Shown: positions 1 through 5,968 of the stretch, one piece after another
Position numbering within the stretch: the stretch's first letter is position 1
How the letters are laid out: every line of letters begins with the position of its first letter
DNA from: Deltaproteobacteria bacterium
GTDB taxonomy: Bacteria; Myxococcota_A; Polyangia; Polyangiales; Houyiibacteriaceae
DNA length: 6,533 bases
Assembly (NCBI GenBank): GCA_027295555.1
Contig: JAPUKT010000429.1
Coordinates: forward strand, 1 to 6,533
Reading direction: 5' to 3'
The notes under the pieces: generated by a model
The model's input: only the letters and a program-made list of their open reading frames with translations
Told to the model about the DNA's origin: nothing
Databases searched by the model: none
Made by a program: the position numbers and the translations under genes

Positions 1-1
1 G

Positions 2-721
2 GCGGTCAACGAAAAGTACCTTCTCGAGTACCAGCAGAAGCTTGCCGAATGTCGGGGCCAGGCCGAGCTCGACAACTGCGATTTCCGCTGCGAGACGCCC
101 TTCGCGAAGTGCTTCAAAGGGGCGTGCGTGCTCACTGAGGAGCCGGTGGAGCTTTTCAAGCGCGGTCGGAGCCTTCGTGAGTCCTGCGAGCGCACGGAAG
201 GGCGCTACGTCGGGTGCCCCGAGTGCCCGCCGAACGCGCGATGCAAGTCATGTGTCCCCTGCGAGTGTCCTTCGAGCCACCGGTGGACGAAGAAGGTGTG
301 TCGCAGAGTCGTGCAGACCGAGGCGATGGATATCTTGGTGGAGGTTCGGCCCCCGAAGCTTTCCATGACACGGGCTCTCAAGGCACGCGTCCACAACGGG
401 TCGAAACGCACGATCTGGCTCAGGACACTGTGCGGTACCCCCTTCTATCGGGCGCGCAATAAGCAAGACCAATGGGAGACGACATATCAACTCGTCCCCA
501 ACGGCAGGTGCAAGACCGGCGCCGTCGAGATTCGCGCGGGCAAGAACCGACCTTTCGTCGTCAAGACCCTGAGCAAGCTCGCCGATCCATCGGGCAAGCT
601 AGCCGAGCCCGGTACGTATCGATTCGAGCTGACCTATACCGATGGCAGCGAGAGCTTCCGTCATCACGACACGGTCTACTCGGCGGAGTTCGACGCCGTT
701 TCGAATCGCACCCGCAAGTAG
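2..721 (+). CDS. Cysteine-rich protein with C-terminal beta-rich domain, 5' end outside window
   Basis: The frame is open from the window edge (codon 1 at base 2) to TAG at 719-721, giving 239 visible residues; the true start lies upstream. A GTG at 128 opens the same frame but has cysteine-rich coding before it, so it is not a convincing start. The first 100 visible residues hold 13 cysteines (17, 26, 30, 37, 42, 62, 72, 75, 81, 84, 87, 89, 100), including closely spaced C-x2-C and C-x-C pairs. Such spacing is typical of disulfide-rich extracellular modules or, less likely, metal-binding knuckles. From about residue 110 the character changes to alternating hydrophobic and polar strands with only two cysteines (144, 170), like an immunoglobulin-type beta-sandwich. 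Export as a secreted protein or lipoprotein is inferred; the signal peptide would be off-window. I do not recognise the family. It converges on egtD with 19 bases between stop codons. Confidence 0.75.
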   Translation, partial: AVNEKYLLEYQQKLAECRGQAELDNCDFRCETPFAKCFKGACVLTEEPVELFKRGRSLRESCERTEGRYVGCPECPPNARCKSCVPCECPSSHRWTKKVCRRVVQTEAMDILVEVRPPKLSMTRALKARVHNGSKRTIWLRTLCGTPFYRARNKQDQWETTYQLVPNGRCKTGAVEIRAGKNRPFVVKTLSKLADPSGKLAEPGTYRFELTYTDGSESFRHHDTVYSAEFDAVSNRTRK

Positions 722-740
722 CGACTGATGTCGGCATCGC

Positions 741-1736
741 TCATGATCGCTCTCCTTCGACTTCGAGGAAGCAGACGCTGAACCACTCGCGATCATCGCT
801 CCACTGCCTCGTCAGGCGAAAACCGGCCGACCCCGCTAGGGCTTCGAATTCGTCGAGGTCGTACTTGTGCGAGTACTCCGTGACTATGAACTCGCCCTTG
901 GCGAAGGCCACGACGGTGTTCCCGATGCGGGCCGTCTGGTCGAGCTCGCTGATCAGTCGCATCTCGATCCGGCCCTCGCTCTCAATGTAGGGCGCGTGAT
1001 GTCGAAACGCGGCGAGATCGAAGTTGGCTCCGGCTCCATTCAGACGCTTGAGGATGTTCAGATTGAAAGCAGCCGTCACCCCGACGGAATCGTTGTAGGC
1101 AGCCTCGATGACCTTCGGGTCCTTCTGGCGGTCGATCCCGATCAGCAGGCCACCGCCCGATCCGACGAGCTCGGCGACCCGCGCGAGGAAGCCCTTCGCC
1201 TCGTCGTGGGTGAAGTTGCCGATGGTGCTTCCAGGGAAGAACGCGACCGTCCGGGAGCTCGGGCGGTGAGGCCGCGGAAGCCTGAGCGGCTGTGTGTAGT
1301 CGGCACAGACGGCGATGATCTCCATCTCTCTGTAGCGGTCGGCGAGTTGCTCTACCGATGCCTCGAGCGCCGCACGGCTGATGTCGATCAGCACGCAGCC
1401 ACTCGGTTCGATAAGGGCGTCGAGCAGCTTCTGGGTCTTGAGGCCGACGCCGGACCCGAACTCCACCAATGTGGTATGAGCGCCGATCGCCTCTGCCATC
1501 TCGTGAACACCGCGGTCGAGAATGCCGAGCTCGGTTCGCGTCGGGTAGTACTCGGGAAGCTCGGTGATGGCCTCGAAAAGGCGCGCACCGAGAGCGTCAT
1601 AGAAATATTTACACGGAAGCGATTTCGGAGAACGGCGGAGCCCAGCCGCCGCTTCCGCCTTGAGGTCCCCGAGCTTCGGATGAAGGTCGACGATGCGAAC
1701 ACGTTCGGGACTACCTAGCGGATCAAAGGCGATCAT
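741..1736 (-). CDS. egtD: L-histidine N-alpha-methyltransferase EgtD (ergothioneine biosynthesis)
   Basis: Uses S-adenosylmethionine to add three methyl groups to the alpha-amino group of histidine, giving hercynine, the first step of ergothioneine synthesis in the cytoplasm. The 331 residues match the family's usual length (about 320). A SAM-binding glycine motif EFGSGVGLKT is at 92-101 and PGSTIGNF at 168-175. Residues corresponding to the histidine pocket of the mycobacterial enzyme (Tyr39, Phe47, Tyr56, Asn166, Tyr206, Met252, Glu282, Ser284) appear here with near-constant offset as Tyr46, Phe54, Tyr63, Asn174, Tyr214, Met259, Glu287 and Ser289; this mapping is from memory of the family. 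TEYSHKYD at 286-293 is the family's TE-x-S-x-K signature. The ATG start lies 6 bases after the egtB stop, with GAGGG about 13 bases upstream inside egtB, so it is the last gene of tetR-egtB-egtD. No convincing terminator follows it. Confidence 0.96.
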   Translation of the reverse strand: MIAFDPLGSPERVRIVDLHPKLGDLKAEAAAGLRRSPKSLPCKYFYDALGARLFEAITELPEYYPTRTELGILDRGVHEMAEAIGAHTTLVEFGSGVGLKTQKLLDALIEPSGCVLIDISRAALEASVEQLADRYREMEIIAVCADYTQPLRLPRPHRPSSRTVAFFPGSTIGNFTHDEAKGFLARVAELVGSGGGLLIGIDRQKDPKVIEAAYNDSVGVTAAFNLNILKRLNGAGANFDLAAFRHHAPYIESEGRIEMRLISELDQTARIGNTVVAFAKGEFIVTEYSHKYDLDEFEALAGSAGFRLTRQWSDDREWFSVCFLEVEGERS

Positions 1737-1742
1737 CGGTCT

Positions 1743-3038
1743 TCAACCCTCGTCACGAGCTAGCCGGATGCCGCTGAGCTGCCAGCGCGCATCCGGGAGG
1801 AAAAAGTTTCGGTATGTCCTTCGAGCATGGCCTGCAGGAGTCGCGAAACTGCTTCCGCGCAACACGTACTGGCCACACATGAACTTGCCGTTGTACTCGC
1901 CGATGGCGCCTTCGGTGGGCCGGTAACGCGGGTATGGCGCATAGCTCGACGCCGTCCACTGCCAGCAGGCCCCGTAGACGCGAGGCTGGGATGCGTGTGT
2001 CCAAGGGTCTCGTTCAACTAGCGCTGCGGGCTCTGGGTCAGCCGTCGAGGCTTCCCACTCTTGCTCGGTCGGCAAGCGCGCGCCGACCCACCGCGCGTAG
2101 GCATCGGCCTCGTAGTAGCTGACGTGCGTGACCGGATCGCCTGGGCGCAGTGGTCCGCGCCCATGAAGGGTGAACACGCTCCAGCCATCGGCGTCCTCAT
2201 GCCAGTACAGGGGCGCACGCCACCCGTGCTCCTGACCGTAGCCCCAACCGACGCTTAGCCAAAGCTCGGGGCGCTGATAGCCTCGGTCCTCGATGAACTC
2301 GAGGTACTCTTGATTCGTCACCAGCCGCTGCGCGATCGCGAACGGCTGAAGGAGCACGCTGTGGAGAGGGCCTTCGTTGTCGAAGTGAAATGAGGCCTCT
2401 GCAAACCCCACGGGCGCTACACCACCCGGGTGGCTCGTCCACCGCAGGCCCGACCTCGGAGCTTCTTCGGGATCTGGCAGCTTGCTTGCCGAGTACGCTG
2501 GGAAGGTTGGATTGAACGACAAAAGATGTTTGACGTCGGTGACGATGAGCTCTTGGTGTTGCTGCTCGTGATGGAGGCCGAGCTCGATGCGGTCGGCCGT
2601 GGCTTCATCAACGCCTTCGCCCAGCAACGCCAGCACATGCTCGTCGACCCGGTTACGGTACTCGGTGACTTCGTCGTGGCTCGGGCGGGTCAGCAAACCG
2701 CGTGAAGGTCGGTCATACTGCTCGCCGACCGCGTTGTAGTAGCTGTTGAACAGCACCTCGAACGCCTGGGGCGAAAGCCGCTCGATGCCCGCTGGTCTCA
2801 ACACGAACGTTTCGAAGAACCAAGTCGTGTGGGCCCGGTGCCACTTGGTCGGGCTCGCGTCGGGCATGCTCTGCACGCATTGGTCCTCGACGGAGAGCGG
2901 TCCCGCCAGCGCTTCGGTCTGCGCTCGAACTCGTTCGAAATCGCTCGCAAGCCGACCCAGGTGCATCTCGCCAGTCATAGGTACCGCCCTCAACGGGTCA
3001 AGAGCGCTGGTGTTACCAAAAATCCGAGCCGTCGTCAC
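1743..3038 (-). CDS. egtB: EgtB, iron-dependent sulfoxide synthase (ergothioneine biosynthesis)
   Basis: A non-heme iron enzyme that uses O2 to join hercynine to cysteine or gamma-glutamylcysteine as a sulfoxide. The N-terminal DinB-like domain (about 25-185) carries WHRAH at 66-70 and HHEQQHQE at 156-163; by family comparison the three iron ligands are His70, His157 and His161. The C-terminal FGE-sulfatase-like domain (about 200-428) contains HVSYYEADAYARW, RLPTEQEWE and the closing RGSSF...RNFF...SGIRLA block. At the position near mycobacterial Asp416 this protein has RNFFLPDARW, and it carries the paired tyrosines NSYY (Tyr100-Tyr101) described as catalytic in the Chloracidobacterium-type EgtB, so it probably belongs to that class. 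There is no C-terminal methyltransferase, which argues against OvoA. The start taken is GTG 3038, which overlaps the tetR stop as GTGA, with AAGGGG 11 bases upstream. ATG at 2978 (residue 21), also with GAGGG before it, is a serious alternative and leaves the domain intact. Confidence 0.95.
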   Translation of the reverse strand: MTTARIFGNTSALDPLRAVPMTGEMHLGRLASDFERVRAQTEALAGPLSVEDQCVQSMPDASPTKWHRAHTTWFFETFVLRPAGIERLSPQAFEVLFNSYYNAVGEQYDRPSRGLLTRPSHDEVTEYRNRVDEHVLALLGEGVDEATADRIELGLHHEQQHQELIVTDVKHLLSFNPTFPAYSASKLPDPEEAPRSGLRWTSHPGGVAPVGFAEASFHFDNEGPLHSVLLQPFAIAQRLVTNQEYLEFIEDRGYQRPELWLSVGWGYGQEHGWRAPLYWHEDADGWSVFTLHGRGPLRPGDPVTHVSYYEADAYARWVGARLPTEQEWEASTADPEPAALVERDPWTHASQPRVYGACWQWTASSYAPYPRYRPTEGAIGEYNGKFMCGQYVLRGSSFATPAGHARRTYRNFFLPDARWQLSGIRLARDEG

Positions 3039-3727
3039 TGCCTAGTTTCCCCTTGGGCTTGCAACGCCGCGCCGAAACCACGAAAGAGTGCGGAAAGCGC
3101 AGCGCATAACTCGACTTGAAAGTCCATCCGAAGGTCACGTAGCTCGGGTCGCTCGAGGGCTCGTTCCACCGCGGGTGAAGGATCGGACGCTTGGCGGAGG
3201 CCGACGACGAGGGCATGCATGTGAAGGAGCAGCCGCACGCCCTGCCCCGGCTCGAGGGCGGGGATCAGCCGCTCGAACTCGATTCCCGCGCGACCCATTT
3301 TCTTGGCGAGAAACACCTTGAACGCGAACGCATCTTCCTCGCCGATGTTCCGCTCGAGCACCGGGTGGAGAAGCGCGAGCAAGCGCGTGAGGCGCGGCCG
3401 TTCGACCAGCGTCTCGGTGAGCTCACGGGCCAGGGCGTCGGGGTCGATGAATGCGTGGCACGACAGTCGTTCCCCAACGGCCGTAAACCAAGCGTCGAGC
3501 GAACGCTGCACGACCGCCAAAAAGAGACTCTCTTTGCTCGGGAAGTAGAGATAGAGGGTCCCTTTCGCGAGGCCGATCTTCTTCGCGAGCCGCGCCATGT
3601 GAAGCTCCGCGAATCGATGCTCAGCAAAGAGTCCCTCTGCAACGTCGAGAATCTCATCCCGCCGCTCGGCTCGGGCCTCCGCGCTCCGAGCCCGCTTCGT
3701 AGACCTCTTCGCTGTTGCTACCACCAT
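3035..3727 (-). CDS. TetR-family transcriptional regulator
   Basis: A 230-residue one-domain-plus-ligand-pocket repressor. After a basic tail (residues 7-24, many Arg and Lys) comes the TetR DNA-binding helix bundle: helix 1 RRDEILDVAEGLFAEHRF (22-39) and the helix-turn-helix at about 44-64, ending in the hallmark GTLYLYFPSKESLF (56-69). Residues 75-220 are helical and hydrophobic and would form the dimer and ligand domain; the ligand cannot be read from sequence. The start is ATG 3727, about a dozen bases after the predicted transcription start and without a clear Shine-Dalgarno, so initiation may be weak or near-leaderless. Two TGACC-type palindromes in its own promoter suggest autorepression. 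It is translationally coupled to egtB by a 4-base overlap, so egtB and egtD are its likely co-regulated targets. Efflux repression is another common TetR role, and efflux genes lie just upstream. Confidence 0.93.
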   Translation of the reverse strand: MVVATAKRSTKRARSAEARAERRDEILDVAEGLFAEHRFAELHMARLAKKIGLAKGTLYLYFPSKESLFLAVVQRSLDAWFTAVGERLSCHAFIDPDALARELTETLVERPRLTRLLALLHPVLERNIGEEDAFAFKVFLAKKMGRAGIEFERLIPALEPGQGVRLLLHMHALVVGLRQASDPSPAVERALERPELRDLRMDFQVELCAALSALFRGFGAALQAQGETRQ

Positions 3728-3730
3728 AAA

Positions 3731-3743
3731 TGACCGTGAGTCA
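3731..3743. promoter_or_regulatory. Second operator-like palindrome over the tetR transcription start
   Basis: TGACCGTGAGTCA has the same TGACC-n3-GGTCA design as the perfect site, with one arm mismatch (AGTCA instead of GGTCA). Its centre (3737) is 23 bases from the centre of the first site (3760), close to two helical turns, so two dimers could bind the same DNA face. It covers the predicted start of transcription and ends 3 bases from the tetR ATG codon. Confidence 0.5.
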
Positions 3744-3746
3744 CAT

Positions 3747-3774
3747 ATTAAACTGACCCAGGGTCATTTGTCAA
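3747..3774 (-). promoter_or_regulatory. Predicted sigma70-type promoter of tetR-egtB-egtD
   Basis: Read on the minus strand, a perfect -35 hexamer TTGACA (3774-3769) is followed 16 bases later by TTTAAT (3752-3747), which matches the -10 consensus at five of six bases; TAATAT (3750-3745) at 18 bases is an alternative -10. The expected start of transcription is near 3740-3738, about a dozen bases before the tetR ATG at 3727. It sits in the most AT-rich stretch of the region and no gene other than tetR follows in this direction. The promoter would serve all three genes, because no gap or hairpin separates them. Confidence 0.72.
3754..3766. promoter_or_regulatory. Perfect palindromic operator in the tetR promoter spacer
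   Basis: TGACCCAGGGTCA is a perfect inverted repeat with six-base arms around a central A. The outer AA and TT pairs (3751-3752 and 3768-3769) extend the symmetry with one mismatch between. It lies entirely between the -35 and -10 hexamers of the tetR promoter, where a bound dimer would block RNA polymerase. Palindromes of the TGACC-n-GGTCA kind are common TetR-family targets. Assignment to the adjacent TetR is inference from position. Confidence 0.7.
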
Positions 3775-3810
3775 GTAAGTTTAACAGGTCGATCAGGAAG
3801 GAAATCACGA

Positions 3811-3827
3811 TGACCCAAGTGGGATCA
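3811..3827. promoter_or_regulatory. Imperfect TGACCC palindrome (third operator or weak hairpin)
   Basis: TGACCC, a four-base centre AAGT, then GGGATCA: arms of TGA-CCC and GGG-TCA with one extra A on the right. It repeats the TGACCC half of the perfect operator, 59 bases away. Its longer centre makes it a poorer fit as a site for the same protein. In the minus direction it could also form a short bulged hairpin after mscS, but it is not followed by a real T run, so neither reading is secure. Confidence 0.25.
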
Positions 3828-3831
3828 CACG

Positions 3832-3879
3832 GACGCTGGCTCTGACGCTGGCTCTGACGCTGGCACTGGCGCTGACACC
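3832..3879. repeat. 12-base tandem repeat, four units
   Basis: Unit GACGCTGGCTCT occurs exactly at 3832-3843 and 3844-3855, with one change at 3856-3867 (GACGCTGGCACT) and a degenerate fourth copy at 3868-3879. Being a multiple of three it keeps reading frame; in the plus-strand frame beginning at 3833 each unit reads roughly Thr-Leu-Ala-Leu. It lies just outside the mscS stop codon (3884-3882). Slippage here could easily change copy number. Confidence 0.9.
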
Positions 3880-3881
3880 CG

Positions 3882-4736
3882 CTACTTCGGCGGCGGCGGC
3901 GGCAGGAGGGTATCCCGCCCCTCCGGCACTCCCAGCACCGCCCGAAGCACTTTTTGCTCGACTTCGCGTTCGAGTCGGACCGGCGTGGGGATCCGAAGAA
4001 GGAGGTCTACCGTGTTCTTGTCGACGACTTGGTAGGTGATCCGTGGATCGACCAACGGTGGATTCAGGCCGTGGCGACGGTACCGACGCGCAATGGAACG
4101 GCGCACGTCGTCGATGAAGCCTGCACACGCTTCCTGCCCGGCCTTGAGTGTTCGTCGCTCGATCTCGGCGAGGTCGCTATCGCGGTCGACCGGGATCTTT
4201 ATGACGTGAAGCATGTATTCTCCGGCCAAGCTCTCGTTGAGCACGGGTGAGGTCATGAAGAGGCTGTTGGGAATGCTGATGGTTCGACCCGTACGCTGAT
4301 GGCCCTGCCCCACCTCGAGCACCAACGTGCCCAGCAGGCCGTGATCGATCACGTCGCCGCGGATGCCCTCGATGTTGATCCGGTCGCCGACTGCAAAGGC
4401 ATTGGTGCTGACTCGGTAAATCGCACCCTGAAAGCAGGCGAGGGTCTCTTTGGTGGCCCACACGATCGCCATGGCCAACACCGCGAACGAGACGGCCAAG
4501 GCCTGAAGCTCCGCAGCCCAAATTGCGAAAATGCCAAGGGCTAGGATGGCGTACGAAAACGCCCGGATTTGGGCCGCCCAGCGCAATTGCAGCTGGTCGT
4601 TCTTGGGAAGCCTGCGGCGAATGAACCGCACAGCGATGTGGCGAAGACCGAGCACGGTGACGAGCAGCACCACGGTGGCGATCATGTCCCTCAGGAACAG
4701 TCGGTCCTGAAGAAAATCTGTAAAAGTTGAAGGCAC
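3882..4736 (-). CDS. Small MscS-family mechanosensitive channel
   Basis: A 284-residue inner-membrane protein of the small MscS class. Membrane segments are predicted at about 17-36, 56-76 and 78-108; the third is the pore-lining type, rich in Ala and Gly and leading into the beta domain. Residues 112-170 hold the MscS signature: NAFAVGDRINIEGIRGDV, then a strand region with ISIPNSLF (153-160) and NESL. The rest (170-275) forms the mixed alpha/beta cytoplasmic cage. The C-terminus is an odd proline run followed by Lys, encoded by a GGC/GCC repeat directly at the tandem-repeat region, so the native tail may have been altered. The start is GTG 4736; AGGTGA (4746-4741) ahead of it overlaps the HlyD stop codon and the genes are 8 bases apart, so it is the third visible gene of the efflux operon. 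Its role with the transporter (osmotic release or membrane-stress relief) is unknown. Confidence 0.9.
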   Translation of the reverse strand: MPSTFTDFLQDRLFLRDMIATVVLLVTVLGLRHIAVRFIRRRLPKNDQLQLRWAAQIRAFSYAILALGIFAIWAAELQALAVSFAVLAMAIVWATKETLACFQGAIYRVSTNAFAVGDRINIEGIRGDVIDHGLLGTLVLEVGQGHQRTGRTISIPNSLFMTSPVLNESLAGEYMLHVIKIPVDRDSDLAEIERRTLKAGQEACAGFIDDVRRSIARRYRRHGLNPPLVDPRITYQVVDKNTVDLLLRIPTPVRLEREVEQKVLRAVLGVPEGRDTLLPPPPPK

Positions 4737-4740
4737 TACA

Positions 4741-4746
4741 TCACCT
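4741..4746 (-). promoter_or_regulatory. Shine-Dalgarno of mscS overlapping the HlyD stop
   Basis: AGGTGA on the minus strand, 4 bases before GTG 4736 and sharing bases with the HlyD TAG (4747-4745). The ATG four bases upstream of the GTG (4742-4740) is followed at once by a stop, so GTG 4736 is the first usable start. Confidence 0.6.
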
Positions 4747-5953
4747 ATCGGGCTCGAACGGACACGCCCTCACGCACACTGTCGCTTGGGTACGCGATGA
4801 CCGTTTCGCCCTCTTCTAACCCAGAAACCACCTCGGTTTCCAGCCCATTGCTTTCTCCGAGCTCGACCTTCCGGACGATCGCCCGGCCATCCTCGACTAC
4901 GAACGCCGCCCACTCCTCCTCGCGGCGAAAGACGGCGCTCGCCGGAACGCGGAGAACGTCTTCGTCCTCCCATACGGAGATACGGGCTTCGACACGATAG
5001 CCGTCGCCCAGGGTCGCCCAAGCCTCGCGCGGCTCGTCAAGCTCGATGATCACGTTCACGCGCTGCTCCTCGACCCCCAACGCCGAAAGCTTCGTGAACG
5101 CCGAGGGCTCGACCACCTTGACGTGTGCGCGGAGCGGCCGCTTGCCTCCCCACCGCACGATCTCGGCGGGGGCACCGCGCCGGATCTGCGTGGCGTCCTG
5201 ACTCAGTACGTCGATCACGATTTCGAGCGCGGCCGGGTCACCCACTTCGACGACGGGCGTTCCGGCCTGCACGACGCCCTCGCTTTGCTGGAGCACATTG
5301 AGCACTTGCCCGTCGACGGGACAGATGATCTCCAACTGCTCGCCATCATCGCTCTTCCCGCTCAGCCTCAAGAGTGCGAAACGCGCGAGCTTGAGCTCGT
5401 GCTCGGCCACACGGCCTCCGAAATTCGCGGAGCGAAGATCCTCTTTGCTTCGACGCTCATTGGAGATCGCACGTTCGGCATCGCTCAGGGCGAGCCCTCC
5501 TTGCTCCACGACCGCCCTTGCGCGCGCCGCCTCTTTCTCGGCGAACTCGAGGGCCACATGCGCCCGGTTCACTGCAGCCTGCGCTTGGCGACTCGCCGCA
5601 AAGGTCGCGTCCACACGCGCCTGCGCCTCGGCGCGAGCCCGCGCATCGAGCAGAGGCGGTGGTAGCGGCACCAGTCTCGCGAGAACCTGCCCAGCTTCGA
5701 TCGGGTCGCCGGCGTCGAGCTCGATTCGTCCGAGATTGCCCGCAATCGGGGCCGAGATCAGGTACCGATCGATGACCCGTGTCCGTCCATCTTCGTCGAC
5801 CGTGACGACGAGACGCCCTCTGGAAACTTCGGCGACTTCGACGTCGACCGGGTTCGGAATCCAAGCCACCACGACGACCACCACCACGAACACCGCGGCG
5901 AGGCCGATCATCGGCCAGCGGCCCCACTTTTTGCGCGTCGAAGTCTTATTCAT
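4745..5953 (-). CDS. HlyD/MacA-type periplasmic adaptor (membrane-fusion protein)
   Basis: Links an inner-membrane ABC transporter to an outer-membrane channel across the periplasm. The 402 residues begin with a basic cytoplasmic stub (1-13) and one membrane anchor at about 14-31 that includes a run of seven valines; there is no lipobox cysteine. Next come a lipoyl half-motif (66-95, SAPIAGNLGRIELDAGDPIEAGQVL), a long two-helix hairpin (about 104-198, heavily Ala, Arg and Glu), the second lipoyl half (208-240, CPVDGQVL to VVEVGD), a beta-barrel domain (about 241-330) and a membrane-proximal domain (335-402, VPASAVF onward). The order and length are normal for the family. The start is ATG 5953, preceded by AAGGAG (5968-5963) at 9 bases; an upstream ATG at 5960 stops after four codons. 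Its neighbours are the FtsX-type permease (13 bases) and mscS (8 bases). The substrate cannot be told. Confidence 0.93.
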   Translation of the reverse strand: MNKTSTRKKWGRWPMIGLAAVFVVVVVVVAWIPNPVDVEVAEVSRGRLVVTVDEDGRTRVIDRYLISAPIAGNLGRIELDAGDPIEAGQVLARLVPLPPPLLDARARAEAQARVDATFAASRQAQAAVNRAHVALEFAEKEAARARAVVEQGGLALSDAERAISNERRSKEDLRSANFGGRVAEHELKLARFALLRLSGKSDDGEQLEIICPVDGQVLNVLQQSEGVVQAGTPVVEVGDPAALEIVIDVLSQDATQIRRGAPAEIVRWGGKRPLRAHVKVVEPSAFTKLSALGVEEQRVNVIIELDEPREAWATLGDGYRVEARISVWEDEDVLRVPASAVFRREEEWAAFVVEDGRAIVRKVELGESNGLETEVVSGLEEGETVIAYPSDSVREGVSVRAR

Positions 5954-5962
5954 TGGCCATCA

Positions 5963-5968
5963 CTCCTT
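5963..5968 (-). promoter_or_regulatory. Shine-Dalgarno of the HlyD gene overlapping the permease stop
   Basis: AAGGAG read on the minus strand, 9 bases before ATG 5953; its first two bases are the last two of the permease TAA (5969-5967). It fixes the HlyD start at 5953 and implies re-initiation by ribosomes finishing the permease. Confidence 0.8.

Larger units (their letters stand above)
3795..3911 (+). pseudogene. Possible broken start of a divergent secreted-protein gene
   Basis: A strong Shine-Dalgarno-like AGGAAGG (3795-3801) precedes ATG 3810 by 8 bases, but that frame stops at TGA 3843 after 11 codons. Starting at 3833 in another plus frame, the sequence reads TLALTLALTLALALTPATS followed by five alanines and GG: a hydrophobic core and an A-x-A cleavage region, i.e. 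a textbook signal peptide. That frame is open from 3785 to TGA 4037 yet has no ATG, GTG or TTG before the peptide. One missing base between about 3828 and 3832 would join the two. After about 3911 the frame only runs antisense to mscS, so any mature protein is gone. Gene order (divergent from a TetR gene) fits a lost regulator target. The alternative is chance: the 12-base repeat alone forces a Leu/Ala-rich reading. Confidence 0.3.

Noticed and set aside
867..1718. Long plus-strand open frame (283 codons) opposite egtD
   Set aside because: It is exactly antisense to egtD, whose catalytic motifs are intact; the plus reading is rich in Arg, Asp and Val with no recognisable domain, as expected for the shadow of a GC-rich gene.
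1743..3038. OvoA (ovothiol synthase) instead of EgtB
   Set aside because: OvoA carries its own C-terminal methyltransferase domain; here the protein ends after the FGE-like domain and a separate EgtD follows.
3191..3733. Plus-strand open frame of 180 codons opposite tetR
   Set aside because: Antisense to a clear TetR gene and without a recognisable motif; its end overlaps the tetR start region.
3832..3879. CRISPR array
   Set aside because: The units are 12 bases, directly adjacent and without spacers; this is a simple tandem repeat.
3820..3905. Rho-independent terminator after mscS
   Set aside because: The GGC/GCC-rich run and the TGACCC hairpin give no strong stem followed by a T run in the minus direction.
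3805..4128. Minus-strand frame ending in repeated Ala-Ser-Val-Arg units
   Set aside because: It overlaps the MscS C-terminus in another frame; the repeat is only the 12-base tandem repeat read in reverse, and the MscS frame has its own stop at 3882.
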